A stretch of DNA of 49,376 bases from Acidimicrobiaceae bacterium (GCA_009835735.1 VXWX01000109.1:1-49376); one strand, 5' to 3'. Counted from the stretch's first letter, positions 26,010-39,905 are shown. Made by a program: numbers and translations. The notes: generated from the sequence alone by a model not told the origin.

Positions 26010-27380
26010 ATGACCAAGACAGCCAACCGGCTTCAAAGCCTGCGCGACTCGAGTCTGAGCCGCCGCAACTTCGTGATCGGCAGCGGCGCGGCCGCGGTCG
26101 GTGGCGCCACGTTGCTGGCCGCCTGCGGCGACGATGACGAGGCCGCGCCGGCCGCGACCACCACCGCCGCCCCGGCCACAACCGCCGCGCCCACCACAAC
26201 CGCGGCCGCCGAGACCGGCGTCGGCACGACGACGCTCGGGTCGAACTACTCGGACGAGAAGCCGAGGAACGCGCTGGCCGCAGCCGTGGCCGCCACCGGC
26301 GTCGACACGATCATCAACACCATCGACCACAACACCTACCAAGAGAACTTCAACACCTACATCCAGCAGCCCGACGACGTGGTGGCCTGGTTCGCCGGCT
26401 ACCGCATGCGGGCCTTCGCCAGCAAGGGCGTGGTGGGCGACATCTCCGACGTGTGGGACAACCTCCCCGGCATGTCGGACGGCTTCCGCAGCGCCGCCTC
26501 GGGCCTGGACGGCAAGCAGTACTTCGTGCCGCTGTACTTCTACCCGTGGGCAGTCCACTACCGCAAGAGCGTGTTCGCCGACAACGGCTATTCCATACCC
26601 ACCACCTGGGACGAATTCAAGGCGCTGTGCGACACGATGGCCGCAGACGGCATCACCCCGCTGTGCGCGGCCAACGACGGCCGCTGGCCGCAGATGGGCA
26701 TGTTCGACATGCTGAACATGCGGATCAACGGCTACGACTTCCACGTCAGCCTGATGGGCGGCCGGGAGAACTGGGAGGACGCCCGGGTGCAGAACATCTT
26801 CAGCACCTGGGAGGAGATCCTTCCCTACTACCAGCCCGACCCCAACGGCCGCACCTGGCAGGATGCAGCCAACGCGCTGGGCGACAAGTCGGCGGGCATG
26901 TACCTGATCGGCACGTTCCTGACGTCGAACTTCGACGGCGACACCCAGGCCGACATCATCGACGACATCGACTTCTTCCTGTTCCCAGAGGTCGATCCGG
27001 CCTACGGCCAGGACGCCATCGAGGCGCCCATCGACGGCTTCATGATGGCCGCCGAGCCGGCCAACGAGGAAGGGGCCAAGGCCCTACTCGCCGGCCTCGG
27101 CTCGGTCGCGGCCATCGACGCCTACCTATCGGTGGACCCGTCGGTCGTGGCAGCCAACAGCAACGCCGACACCAGCGGCTACAACGCCCTGCAGAAGAAG
27201 TCGGCCGAGGCGGTCAGCTCGGCCAAGTTCATCTCGCAGTTCCTCGACCGCGACACCGATCCCGACTTCGCGGCCAACGTGGCTGGCGTCGGCATCGCCG
27301 ACTTCCTGGCCACGCCAGGGAACATCGGCACGATCCTCGCCGACGTCGAGGCCAAGAAGCAGACCTACACCTTCGAGTGA
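26010..27380 (+). CDS. ABC sugar transporter substrate-binding lipoprotein (Tat signal)
   Basis: A 456-residue extracellular solute-binding protein, family 1 type. The N-terminus has a twin-arginine motif SRRNFV (Arg18-Arg19), a hydrophobic stretch and the lipobox LLAAC with Cys39, so it is predicted to be exported folded and lipid-anchored. An Ala/Thr/Pro linker (about 46-70) follows, then the binding lobes, with aromatic-rich stretches (YFVPLYFYPWAVHYRKS, TTWDEFKALCD) usual for oligosaccharide binders. A strong AGGAGGG precedes the ATG. It lies 60 bases after the dehydratase and is followed by a hairpin before the permease genes. The likely ligand is a galactoside or related saccharide. Confidence 0.88.
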   Translation: MTKTANRLQSLRDSSLSRRNFVIGSGAAAVGGATLLAACGDDDEAAPAATTTAAPATTAAPTTTAAAETGVGTTTLGSNYSDEKPRNALAAAVAATGVDTIINTIDHNTYQENFNTYIQQPDDVVAWFAGYRMRAFASKGVVGDISDVWDNLPGMSDGFRSAASGLDGKQYFVPLYFYPWAVHYRKSVFADNGYSIPTTWDEFKALCDTMAADGITPLCAANDGRWPQMGMFDMLNMRINGYDFHVSLMGGRENWEDARVQNIFSTWEEILPYYQPDPNGRTWQDAANALGDKSAGMYLIGTFLTSNFDGDTQADIIDDIDFFLFPEVDPAYGQDAIEAPIDGFMMAAEPANEEGAKALLAGLGSVAAIDAYLSVDPSVVAANSNADTSGYNALQKKSAEAVSSAKFISQFLDRDTDPDFAANVAGVGIADFLATPGNIGTILADVEAKKQTYTFE

Positions 27381-27386
27381 TGATCT

Positions 27387-27420
27387 CCGGGTCGCACGCT
27401 CCGCTGCGGGCGAGACCCGG
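27387..27420 (+). terminator. Hairpin between binding-protein and permease genes
   Basis: CCGGGTC (27387-27393) pairs with GACCCGG (27414-27420), with a 20-base loop and no U-run. In this position such hairpins commonly stabilise the upstream mRNA or partly terminate transcription, so that binding protein exceeds permeases. Confidence 0.45.
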
Positions 27421-27428
27421 CGGATAGC

Positions 27429-27434
27429 TACGGT
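27429..27434 (+). promoter_or_regulatory. Candidate internal -10 element of the first permease gene (leaderless type)
   Basis: TACGGT, seven bases before the GTG at 27442, just after the intergenic hairpin. No Shine-Dalgarno is present. Confidence 0.4.
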
Positions 27435-27441
27435 TCCCCCC

Positions 27442-28419
27442 GTGCGAGCGACGGCGGCGGCCTCCCGATCTGGGCGCCGCCGTCGTCGCTCGACCTCTCT
27501 CTCCCGCGCCGACCGCATCTGGCTGTGGGTGATGGTCGGCGTGCCCGCCGCCCTGCACATCGGGCTGGTCTGGATCCCGGCCACGCTGACCGTCATCCTG
27601 TCCTTCACTGAGTGGGACAACCTGGCGCCCCTCAGCGACATCCGCGACGTGGGCTTCCGCAACTACTGGTTCATCTTCACCGTCTTCGAGGGCGACCTGT
27701 TCGGGGCCCTGTTCAACAACTTCGTGCTGATCTTCTGGCTCACGATCTGCTCGGCCATCGGCATGCTGTTTGCCTACCTGCTGGACAAGAACATCCGTGG
27801 CAGCCGCTTCTACCAGAGCGTCTACTACTTCCCGGTGGTGCTGTCGCTGGCCGTCGTCGGCTTCATCTGGAAGTCGACAATGTTCTCCCGGGACCGGGGC
27901 CTGCTCAACACCCTGTGGCCGGGCGGGCCGATCGACTTCGTCGGGGACGGCACCAAGATCTTCTCCTTCGACTTGCCGTTCCTCGACCCGGCTCTCGGGC
28001 TGTCCAAGAACTTCGCCGCCCTGCTGGTGGCCATGGCGTGGCGGCACATCGGCTACATCATGGTGATGTACCTGGCCGGCCTGAAGGCGGTCGATCAGGC
28101 TCTGCGGGAAGCGGCCGCCATCGACGGCTGCAACGAATGGCAGGCGTTCAGGCGGGTGATCTTCCCCTCCCTGAAGCCGATCAACGTGATCGTGGTGGTG
28201 ATCACCGCCATCGAGGCTCTGCGGGCCTACGACATCATCGCCGCCCTCAACGAGCCCCGCGGCACCGACGTGATGGGCACGCTGGTCACCAAGAGCCTGC
28301 TGGGCGAGGGCGGCGGTCGGGTCGGATTCGGATCGGCCTACGGCGTGGTGATGCTCCTGCTCTGCCTCGGCTTCATCATCTGGTACGTGATCAACCACTA
28401 CCGGGAGTCTGAGCTGTGA
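27442..28419 (+). CDS. ABC sugar transporter permease (MalF/UgpA type)
   Basis: A 325-residue inner-membrane subunit with about six transmembrane helices, for example IWLWVMVGVPAALHIGLVW, FVLIFWLTICSAIGMLFAYL and VVMLLLCLGFIIWYVI. The cytoplasmic EAA loop that docks the ATPase reads EAAAIDGCNEWQAFRRVIFP. The Arg-rich N-terminus (SGRRRRRS) is positive-inside. The start is GTG. Its last codons overlap the start of the next permease by four bases. No ATPase gene accompanies the pair, so it presumably uses a shared MsmK/UgpC-like ATPase encoded elsewhere. Confidence 0.9.
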   Translation: MRATAAASRSGRRRRRSTSLSRADRIWLWVMVGVPAALHIGLVWIPATLTVILSFTEWDNLAPLSDIRDVGFRNYWFIFTVFEGDLFGALFNNFVLIFWLTICSAIGMLFAYLLDKNIRGSRFYQSVYYFPVVLSLAVVGFIWKSTMFSRDRGLLNTLWPGGPIDFVGDGTKIFSFDLPFLDPALGLSKNFAALLVAMAWRHIGYIMVMYLAGLKAVDQALREAAAIDGCNEWQAFRRVIFPSLKPINVIVVVITAIEALRAYDIIAALNEPRGTDVMGTLVTKSLLGEGGGRVGFGSAYGVVMLLLCLGFIIWYVINHYRESEL

Positions 28420-29333
28420 GCGACACCGCCGTCGCCACCGCGCCCCCCGCCACCAAGCACAAGGGGCCCCGAGTGAAGCCCATGAGGCTCCTGCTGTACA
28501 CCTTCCTGACCGTGATGGCGCTGGCCTGGCTCGTGCCCGTCGGAACCGCCCTCTACAACTCGTTCCGCTACTGGGAGGCCGACACCCAGCCCAACGGGGC
28601 CTTCTCGCTGCCCGAGACCCTCACCCTCGACAACTACCGGGACGCCTGGAACGTGGGCGAGATGGCCAAGACGTTCGGCAACACCGCCTTCATCGTGATC
28701 CCGGCGCTGTTCTTCACCCTGCTGCTGGCCGCCATGGTGGCCTACGCCTGCACCCGCTACAGCTGGAAGTTCAACATCGCCTTCCTGGTGCTGTTCACCG
28801 CCGGCAACCTCATGCCCCAGCAGGTGCTGTTCCAGCCGCTGTTCCAGTTCTTCAAGCGGATGCCGTGGCCCGACATCCTCTCCGACACCGACACCGGCAG
28901 CCTGCTGGGCACCAAGATCGCCGTCATCCTGATCCACGTCGCCTTCCAGGTCGGATTCTGCACGTTCGTCCTGTCGAACTACATGAAGACCATCCCCAAG
29001 GAGATCGACGAAGCCGCGGCCGTCGACGGGGCCGGAGTGTGGCGCCGCTTCTTCAAGATCATCCTCCCGCTGACCCGGCCCGCTCTCGCGGCGTTGGGCA
29101 CGCTGGAGTTCACCTGGCTCTACAACGACTTCTTCTGGGGCGCGGTGCTGCTCAACCGGGGCGACGAACGCCCCATCACCTCCTCGATCGCGGTGCTCAA
29201 CGGCCAGTGGGCCAGCGACTTCAACCTGATCGCAGCCGCTTCCATCCTCATAGCCCTGCCTACGCTGGTCGTATACCTGATCTTGCAGAAGCAGTTCATC
29301 TCCGGTCTCACGCTCGGCGCCAGCAAGGGCTGA
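28416..29333 (+). CDS. ABC sugar transporter permease (MalG/UgpE type)
   Basis: A 305-residue second permease with about six membrane spans (for example LLYTFLTVMALAWLVPVGTA). Its EAA loop is DEAAAVDGAGVWRRFFKIIL. The GTG start lies within the end of the upstream permease (overlap GTGA), indicating translational coupling and a heterodimeric channel. It ends 19 bases before the alpha-galactosidase gene. Confidence 0.9.
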   Translation: MSDTAVATAPPATKHKGPRVKPMRLLLYTFLTVMALAWLVPVGTALYNSFRYWEADTQPNGAFSLPETLTLDNYRDAWNVGEMAKTFGNTAFIVIPALFFTLLLAAMVAYACTRYSWKFNIAFLVLFTAGNLMPQQVLFQPLFQFFKRMPWPDILSDTDTGSLLGTKIAVILIHVAFQVGFCTFVLSNYMKTIPKEIDEAAAVDGAGVWRRFFKIILPLTRPALAALGTLEFTWLYNDFFWGAVLLNRGDERPITSSIAVLNGQWASDFNLIAAASILIALPTLVVYLILQKQFISGLTLGASKG

Positions 29334-29352
29334 GAAACAAGCGGGGGCCGGA

Positions 29353-31449
29353 GTGATCCACTTGCGCGGCCGCGGCACCGACGTGGTGGTCGACCTGTCG
29401 CACGGCGCGCCGGAGATCGTGCACTGGGGCGCGCCTTTGTCCGAACCCGACGGCTCGGCCATCGAGGCTGCTCTGGAGCGTCCACGGGTACACGCCGCTC
29501 CTGACACGGTCGCACCGGTCTCGGTCGTGCCCGAGCACGGGTCCGGCTTCCCGGGACGGCCCGGGCTGCTCGGCTCCCGGCCCGACGGACGCGACTGGGC
29601 GCCCCGGTTCCGGCCCGCCCGGCATGCGCTCGACGGGGGGCGGCTCACGGTGGAGGCGCTGGACGACATCGCCGGTCTCGCCCTGACCACGACGATCAGC
29701 CTCGACCATGCCCTGTCGGTACGGGTCGAGGTCACCAACCTGAGCCCGGATAAGCCCTACCGGCTCGGTGGCCTGAGCATCACGCTTCCGGTCCCGGCTC
29801 GGGCCTCCGAGCTAGTCACACTGGGCGGACGCTGGGGCCGCGAGTTCCAGGTGCGGCGGACTTCCTGGCCCGGGGGCGCGCACACCGTCGAGAACCGGCG
29901 GGGTCGCACATCCCACGAGCATCCGCCTCTGCTGTTCGCCGGTGCCGCCGGCTTCGGAGAGAACACCGGCGCAGTGTGGGGCGCTCATCTCGCCTGGACC
30001 GGCAACCATGCTCTCCTGGCCGAGCGACTGCCCGACGGGCGGCGGTACCTGCAACTAGGCGAACTCCTCCATCCCGGCGAGATCACCCTCGCGCCCGGAG
30101 AGTCGTACCGCAGCCCCGAGGTACTCGCGGTCCACAGCGAGACGGGGCTGACCGCAGCCACCCAGAAATTCCATCGCAGGCTGCGGGCCCGACACGAGCA
30201 CCCGCGGTCGCCGCGGCCGGTCGTTTTCAACACCTGGGAGGCGACCTACTTCGACCACGGCCTCGACCGGCTGCTGGCGCTAGCCGAGCGGGCCGCCCGG
30301 ATCGGGATCGAGCGCTTCGTGCTCGACGACGGCTGGTTCGGTTCCCGCCGCGACGACACATCGGGCCTCGGCGACTGGACGGTGTCAGCCGACGCCCACC
30401 CGGAAGGCCTCGATCCCCTGATCGCTCACGTCACCGGTCTGGGAATGGCCTTCGGCATCTGGGTCGAGCCGGGGATGGTCAACCCCGACAGCGACCTCTA
30501 CCGGGCCCATCCCGAGTGGGCGCTGGCCAACGACGGCTACGAGCCCGTGCTGGCCCGCAACCAGCTCGTGCTCGACCTGGCCCGCCCCGAGGCGTTCGAC
30601 CACGTTCTGGGCCAACTCGACGGACTGCTCGCCGAACACGACATCACCTTCCTGAAGTGGGACATGAACCGAGACCACATCGGGGCGGGCGGGGCCGGCG
30701 GCAGGGCCGGCACCCACGCCCAGACGGTGGCCGTGTACCGGCTCATGGACACGCTGCGCCAGCGGCATCCCGGAGTGGAGATCGAGAGCTGCTCCTCCGG
30801 CGGGGCCCGGGTCGACCACGAGATCCTCCGCCGCACCGAGCGGGTGTGGACCAGCGACTGCACCGACCCTCTCGAGCGTCAGGCGATCCAGCGGGGCGCG
30901 TCGATGCTGATCCCGCCCGAGATGATGGGAACCCACATCGGGCCGGAGCGCTCCCACACCACCGGCCGGCGCCACGATCTCGCCTTCCGAGCCGCCACCT
31001 CGCTCTTCGGGCACTTTGGCGTCGAGTGCGACCTGCTCGAACTCTCCGACGCGGACCTGGACGACCTCGCCGAGGCCATCTCAGTGCACAAGCGGTTCAG
31101 GCCCCTGCTGCACAGCGGCGACGTGGTGCGGTTCGACACCGAGCCCGCGTACGCGGCGCACGGGGTGTACGGGCCCGACCTCTCGGAGGCGCTGATCAGC
31201 TTCGCGGTAATTGCGCCGGTGCCAAGCCTGACCCCTCCGCCCCTGCTGGTTCCGGGACTGGATCCCGGCCGACGGTACCGGGTCGAGCGGGTGCCTCTTC
31301 CGGGCGAGCGCAGCGGCCCGACCCACTCGTCACCGCCATGGTGGGACAAGGGCGCGGTGCTGCGGGGCGATGAGCTGGCCCATCTCGGCCTCCAGCTGCC
31401 CCCGCTGCATCCCGAGACGGCCGCGCTGATCCACCTCGACACCGCCTGA
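29353..31449 (+). CDS. Alpha-galactosidase, glycoside hydrolase family 36
   Basis: A 698-residue retaining alpha-galactosidase without a signal peptide, so cytoplasmic. An N-terminal beta-sandwich domain (to about 300) precedes the TIM barrel. This has DDGWFGSRRDDTSGLGDW, GIWVEPGMVNPDSDLY, the nucleophile Asp437 in LKWDMNRDH and the acid/base Asp502 in WTSDCTDPLERQ. These motifs are diagnostic of bacterial GH36. The GTG start at 29353 follows a GGGGGCCGGAG stretch. It is last in the operon of dehydratase, binding protein and permeases, and would release galactose from imported raffinose-type or other alpha-galactosides. Confidence 0.93.
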   Translation: MIHLRGRGTDVVVDLSHGAPEIVHWGAPLSEPDGSAIEAALERPRVHAAPDTVAPVSVVPEHGSGFPGRPGLLGSRPDGRDWAPRFRPARHALDGGRLTVEALDDIAGLALTTTISLDHALSVRVEVTNLSPDKPYRLGGLSITLPVPARASELVTLGGRWGREFQVRRTSWPGGAHTVENRRGRTSHEHPPLLFAGAAGFGENTGAVWGAHLAWTGNHALLAERLPDGRRYLQLGELLHPGEITLAPGESYRSPEVLAVHSETGLTAATQKFHRRLRARHEHPRSPRPVVFNTWEATYFDHGLDRLLALAERAARIGIERFVLDDGWFGSRRDDTSGLGDWTVSADAHPEGLDPLIAHVTGLGMAFGIWVEPGMVNPDSDLYRAHPEWALANDGYEPVLARNQLVLDLARPEAFDHVLGQLDGLLAEHDITFLKWDMNRDHIGAGGAGGRAGTHAQTVAVYRLMDTLRQRHPGVEIESCSSGGARVDHEILRRTERVWTSDCTDPLERQAIQRGASMLIPPEMMGTHIGPERSHTTGRRHDLAFRAATSLFGHFGVECDLLELSDADLDDLAEAISVHKRFRPLLHSGDVVRFDTEPAYAAHGVYGPDLSEALISFAVIAPVPSLTPPPLLVPGLDPGRRYRVERVPLPGERSGPTHSSPPWWDKGAVLRGDELAHLGLQLPPLHPETAALIHLDTA

Positions 31450-31471
31450 CGTCCGAGCGGCAGGCCGCGAC

Positions 31472-36503
<5,032 letters not shown>

Positions 36504-36582
36504 TCGGGAGTGCGAGCGTCAGTTCGCTCAAGAAACTCGATGTCCCGGGAACTCGAGCGGGTTTGGCGTCGTCCAAGACTCC

Positions 36583-38019
36583 ATGCAGACCACGCGCACC
36601 ACCGTCCGACCCTTGATCACGCTGCTTGCCGTCGTCGCCATGCTGGCAAGCGCCTGCAGTGCCGACATAGGCGAAGACGCCGCACCGGCGAGCGTCGCTT
36701 CCGTGGGAGCTTCAGAGGCGGAGCCACGCCGTGACGGCGTCGAGGGGGCACTAAGCACCGACGACGGCTGGGTCGAAGGGGAACCCGATTGGTACGACAG
36801 CGGTGCGTCCGATGAGGCCGGCCCGGCCGCCGAGTACGAGGAGGCCGCCCCAGCCGCCGAGTACGAGCCGATGGCGGAGGAGAGCCCATCTGAAGAAGCA
36901 ATGGTTGAGGCGGAACTGGCTGAGCCCACCCCTGCGGACGAAGCCGACGCAGCGTTGCAGCAGACGACGCTCACCGGCGGGTCCATCGACGACAACGAGC
37001 GCTTCGAGGACTATCTCGCCTACCGGGACGACTTCCGCGGCCTCGGAATCCCGATCCGCGACCTCGATCCGAGAGGGCGCATCGTCGTCACCGTGACCGG
37101 CGAGGGCGGCTTACCGGCCCTTGGTGCAGAGGTCGTGGTGGCAGGACAGGGCGTGGAGGTGAGTCTGCGCACGACGGCCGACGGCACGGTCCGCTTTCAT
37201 CCCGAGGCATACGAAGCGGCCCCGGGGCCGTTCACCGTGACGGCCGGGGGAGTGAGCACCGAGGCGACCCGGGGCGAGAGGGTCAACATCGAGACGACCC
37301 TGCCGACCGCAGCCAGCGGGACCATCGCCCTCGACGTTCTATTCCTGCTCGACGCTACCGGCTCGATGCACGACGAGATCTACCAGCTGAAGATCACCAT
37401 CGATGAGGTGGCCCAGCGCATCCACCGGCTGCCCGGCGATGTCGACGTGCGCCTAGGTATGACCCTCTACCGCGACGAGTTCGATTCCTTCCTGACTTCC
37501 ACGTTCGATCTCACCCCCGATGTCGAGGCCTTCGCTGAGGCTCTGGCTGCAGTGGTGGCCGACGGCGGCGACGACTATCCGGAAGCCCTCGACGAGGCGC
37601 TCGCCGATGCCCTTTCCCAACCGTCGTGGCGCTCCGCCGCCGAGACCGTGCAGCTGGTCTTCCTTGTGGCCGACGCACCGCCCCAGGTTCTGAGACAGGT
37701 GCCGGTTCCCTACACCGAGTCGATGCTTCAGGCCGCCGGGAGGGGCATCAAGATCTTCCCCGTGTCGTCGTCCGGCACCGACGACCAGGCCGAGTTCGTC
37801 TTCCGCCAGCTCGCCCAGTTCACCGGTGCCCGCTATGTGTTCCTGACCTACGGCGCCGCAGGGCGCGCCACCGGTTCCTCCAGCGACATCGACCAGCGCG
37901 ACTACGAGGAGCTGTCGCTCGACGACCTGATCGTGCGGCTCGTGGCCGAGGAGCTGGCCGACCTAGCTGGAAATCCCGCGGCCGGCCAGGCCGACGATGA
38001 CAGCCAGAGCGCCAACTGA
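36583..38019 (+). CDS. Secreted lipoprotein with von Willebrand A domain
   Basis: A 478-residue protein with a signal peptide and lipobox LASAC (Cys25). An extremely acidic low-complexity region follows (about 30-130, rich in Glu, Asp, Ala, with two copies of an AAEYE motif). Then come a beta-rich segment (IVVTVTGEGGLPALGAEVVVAGQ, a carboxypeptidase-regulatory or Ig-like fold in appearance) and a VWA domain from about residue 250. The MIDAS start DATGS (Asp257, Thr259, Ser261) is intact, suggesting metal-dependent protein binding outside the cell. It follows uvrB by 79 bases but is functionally unrelated. No strong Shine-Dalgarno is seen. Confidence 0.8.
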   Translation: MQTTRTTVRPLITLLAVVAMLASACSADIGEDAAPASVASVGASEAEPRRDGVEGALSTDDGWVEGEPDWYDSGASDEAGPAAEYEEAAPAAEYEPMAEESPSEEAMVEAELAEPTPADEADAALQQTTLTGGSIDDNERFEDYLAYRDDFRGLGIPIRDLDPRGRIVVTVTGEGGLPALGAEVVVAGQGVEVSLRTTADGTVRFHPEAYEAAPGPFTVTAGGVSTEATRGERVNIETTLPTAASGTIALDVLFLLDATGSMHDEIYQLKITIDEVAQRIHRLPGDVDVRLGMTLYRDEFDSFLTSTFDLTPDVEAFAEALAAVVADGGDDYPEALDEALADALSQPSWRSAAETVQLVFLVADAPPQVLRQVPVPYTESMLQAAGRGIKIFPVSSSGTDDQAEFVFRQLAQFTGARYVFLTYGAAGRATGSSSDIDQRDYEELSLDDLIVRLVAEELADLAGNPAAGQADDDSQSAN

Positions 38020-38022
38020 GTT

Positions 38023-38049
38023 GAGTGCAGCCCTGACGCCACTGCACTC
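38023..38049. terminator. Bidirectional hairpin between convergent genes
   Basis: GAGTGCAG (38023-38030) and CTGCACTC (38042-38049) form a perfect 8-bp stem with an 11-base loop, directly between the stops of the convergent VWA and 147-residue protein genes. It lacks a U-run, as is common in GC-rich actinobacteria. Confidence 0.6.
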
Positions 38050-38071
38050 GTCGCTTACCAGCTGATGGCGA

Positions 38072-38515
38072 TCAAGTTGCTTCGAAGATCTCGGCTCCGC
38101 TCCAGCAGGTCACTGTGTCCGGATCCACGGCGATGCCACCTCCGCACGTGCATCTTGGGCGCTCGTCGTCTAGGAGCCGGCCCTCGGTGTCCCAGAGTTG
38201 CAGCGTGTGCTCTCGTATGGGTTCGCGCACGACTCTCAGCCAGCGTCCGCGGCCCCTGGCCGTGAGCGCCTTGACCAACGCTGAGACCATGTCCGGTGGC
38301 GCGGGCTCGTTGGTCTTGATGCAGTAGAACGTGCCGCCGATCCCGAGTTCGTGGGGACCGTCCTCGTACTTGTCGAGGTAGTCCACGGTGTGCTGCGGGT
38401 CGTAGTCCGGCGGCGGCACACCGTCGAGGGTCAGCGTCTGGCGTCCGTCGGTGCGCATTGCGTACAAGTTGACCGCGACCCACGACTCGCGAGCGAAGGG
38501 AATGGTGCCCGTCAT
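38072..38515 (-). CDS. Orphan 147-residue protein, unknown function
   Basis: A soluble protein that I do not recognise. It starts MTGTIPFARESWVAVNLYAM behind an excellent GAGGAGGAGG ribosome binding site, which decides the start at 38515 against a longer upstream frame. A central stretch HTVDYLDKYEDGPHELGIGGTF is followed by a basic part (LTARGRGRWLRVVREPIREH). The C-terminus CTCGGGIAVDPDTVTCW has three cysteines that could be part of a small metal site. It has neither signal peptide nor membrane span. It is divergent from the HNH gene across a short AT-rich region and convergent with the VWA gene, so it stands alone as a transcription unit. Confidence 0.65.
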   Translation of the reverse strand: MTGTIPFARESWVAVNLYAMRTDGRQTLTLDGVPPPDYDPQHTVDYLDKYEDGPHELGIGGTFYCIKTNEPAPPDMVSALVKALTARGRGRWLRVVREPIREHTLQLWDTEGRLLDDERPRCTCGGGIAVDPDTVTCWSGAEIFEAT

Positions 38516-38579
38516 CAGTGCCTCCTCCTCAAGCGCCTGCCAGCTATCAACATATAGCAATGAAATAATATAACAATGC

Positions 38580-38609
38580 TTGACAAATGTCACACCCCCA
38601 TGGCATGCT
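38580..38609 (+). promoter_or_regulatory. Candidate promoter of the DUF222-HNH gene
   Basis: A perfect -35 TTGACA (38580-38585), an 18-base spacer and CATGCT (38604-38609), six bases before the ATG at 38616. The inverted repeat TGACA-AA-TGTCA at 38581-38592 overlaps the -35 and could be an operator. Confidence 0.45.
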
Positions 38610-38615
38610 GTGAGC

Positions 38616-39905
38616 ATGGCTTTAGAAGCTGCTCAGCGGGTGCGGGAGGGTCTGGCGGACTTGATCCGTCTGGTCAACTCCGGGGGCGCATCGACTTCGG
38701 AGGCCCGGCGGGTGCTCGGGGAGTCGAAAGCGTTCGCGGCGCAGGTGGCTGTGTTGCAAGCCGACGCGGCCGCGCTGGTCGCGGCGGGGGAGCGGCACGG
38801 CGATGGCGGGGCCGGGGTGCTGGCCCAGGCTGCCGGCCTGTCCCGGAGGGATGCGGCCGGGCAGGTCAAGACGGTGGAACAGCTTCAGTCGATGCCTGAC
38901 GTGCGAGATGCCCTGACGGAGGGGGAGATCTCGCTGGCCAACGCCAAGACCCTGGCGCGGGCCTCGGAGAACACCAGCGCGGCCCAGGTTGAGGGCGACG
39001 GTGATCTGCTGGAGAAGGCTGCTTCCCTGTCGCCCGAGCAGTTCGCCCGGGAGGCTGGCCGGTGGGTGGGGCAGCGCCAGGACGACGGTGGCGAGGGCGC
39101 GTACCGGCGGCAGCGAGCTCGGCGGCGCCTGAGCATCTGCGACGGCGATGACGGCATGGTGCATCTACGAGGCGAACTGGATCCGGTCACCGGCGCCAAG
39201 GTGCGCAAGCGATTCTTGCAGGAGGCCGAAAGGCTGCGTCGATGCGACCTCAAGAGTCCCGGAGGTGAGAAGCGCAGCCTCTCACAGCGTCTCGCCGATG
39301 CGTTGGACACGCTGACTGCGACGAGCCCCGTCGAGGGCGGCCAGGGAGCATCTTCAGCTGACGTCGCCATCGTGCAGCACTTGAGCCCTGACGGCGACAA
39401 GGCGTTCGCGGAGGTCGCCGGCGGGGGAGTCATTCCTCCGAGCGTGCTCGAGGAGCACTTCTGCAACGCCAGGATCGTCGGGATCGTCTACAGCAGCAAG
39501 GGCGTTCCGTTGTGGCGAGGCCCCGCGCTGCCGCGGCCCACCAAAGCCCAGATGGATGCGCTCATCGCCCGCTACGGCGAATGCCCGGGATGCGGCGAGC
39601 ACTACGCGGTGTGCCAAGCCCATCACATTCGGCCCAGGTCACAGGGCGGACCCACCGACATCGACAACCTGATGTTGCTGTGTTGGGGATGCCACGACAA
39701 GGTCCACCATCACGGCTGGCGGGTCGTGCCCAGCGGCGACCTGCACACCATCGCGCCCCCGGAGCGAGTCCGCTACGGCCCGGCCCGTGCCCCCGACCCG
39801 CCGCCGATCCACAGCCCGCCGAGCCGGCAGCGCCGGGCTGGGACATCCAGTCGCCAGTCCAGGGTGCCCAAGGTCGAAGCCGAACCGCTCCTCGCGGTCA
39901 CCTAG
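38616..39905 (+). CDS. DUF222 / 13E12-type HNH endonuclease domain protein
   Basis: A 430-residue member of the actinobacterial 13E12-repeat family. The helical DUF222 region (about 1-290; ELDPVTGAKVRKRFLQEAERL is typical) precedes a zinc-containing HNH nuclease. This has CPGC (Cys323, Cys326), QAHHIRPRSQGGPTDIDNLMLLCWGCHDKVHH, with His336/His337 and the Asn of the HNH motif, quoted here as its three conserved parts. A basic Pro/Arg-rich tail follows. The family is often multicopy and linked to mobility, but no terminal repeats or partner genes are seen here. The ATG at 38616 is chosen because a promoter-like hexamer ends six bases before it. The function in the cell is unknown. Confidence 0.85.
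   Translation: MALEAAQRVREGLADLIRLVNSGGASTSEARRVLGESKAFAAQVAVLQADAAALVAAGERHGDGGAGVLAQAAGLSRRDAAGQVKTVEQLQSMPDVRDALTEGEISLANAKTLARASENTSAAQVEGDGDLLEKAASLSPEQFAREAGRWVGQRQDDGGEGAYRRQRARRRLSICDGDDGMVHLRGELDPVTGAKVRKRFLQEAERLRRCDLKSPGGEKRSLSQRLADALDTLTATSPVEGGQGASSADVAIVQHLSPDGDKAFAEVAGGGVIPPSVLEEHFCNARIVGIVYSSKGVPLWRGPALPRPTKAQMDALIARYGECPGCGEHYAVCQAHHIRPRSQGGPTDIDNLMLLCWGCHDKVHHHGWRVVPSGDLHTIAPPERVRYGPARAPDPPPIHSPPSRQRRAGTSSRQSRVPKVEAEPLLAVT

Noticed and set aside
38616-39905. HNH gene as part of an insertion sequence or group II intron
   Set aside because: No reverse transcriptase, transposase, terminal inverted repeats or target duplications were seen; the DUF222 domain identifies the 13E12 family.
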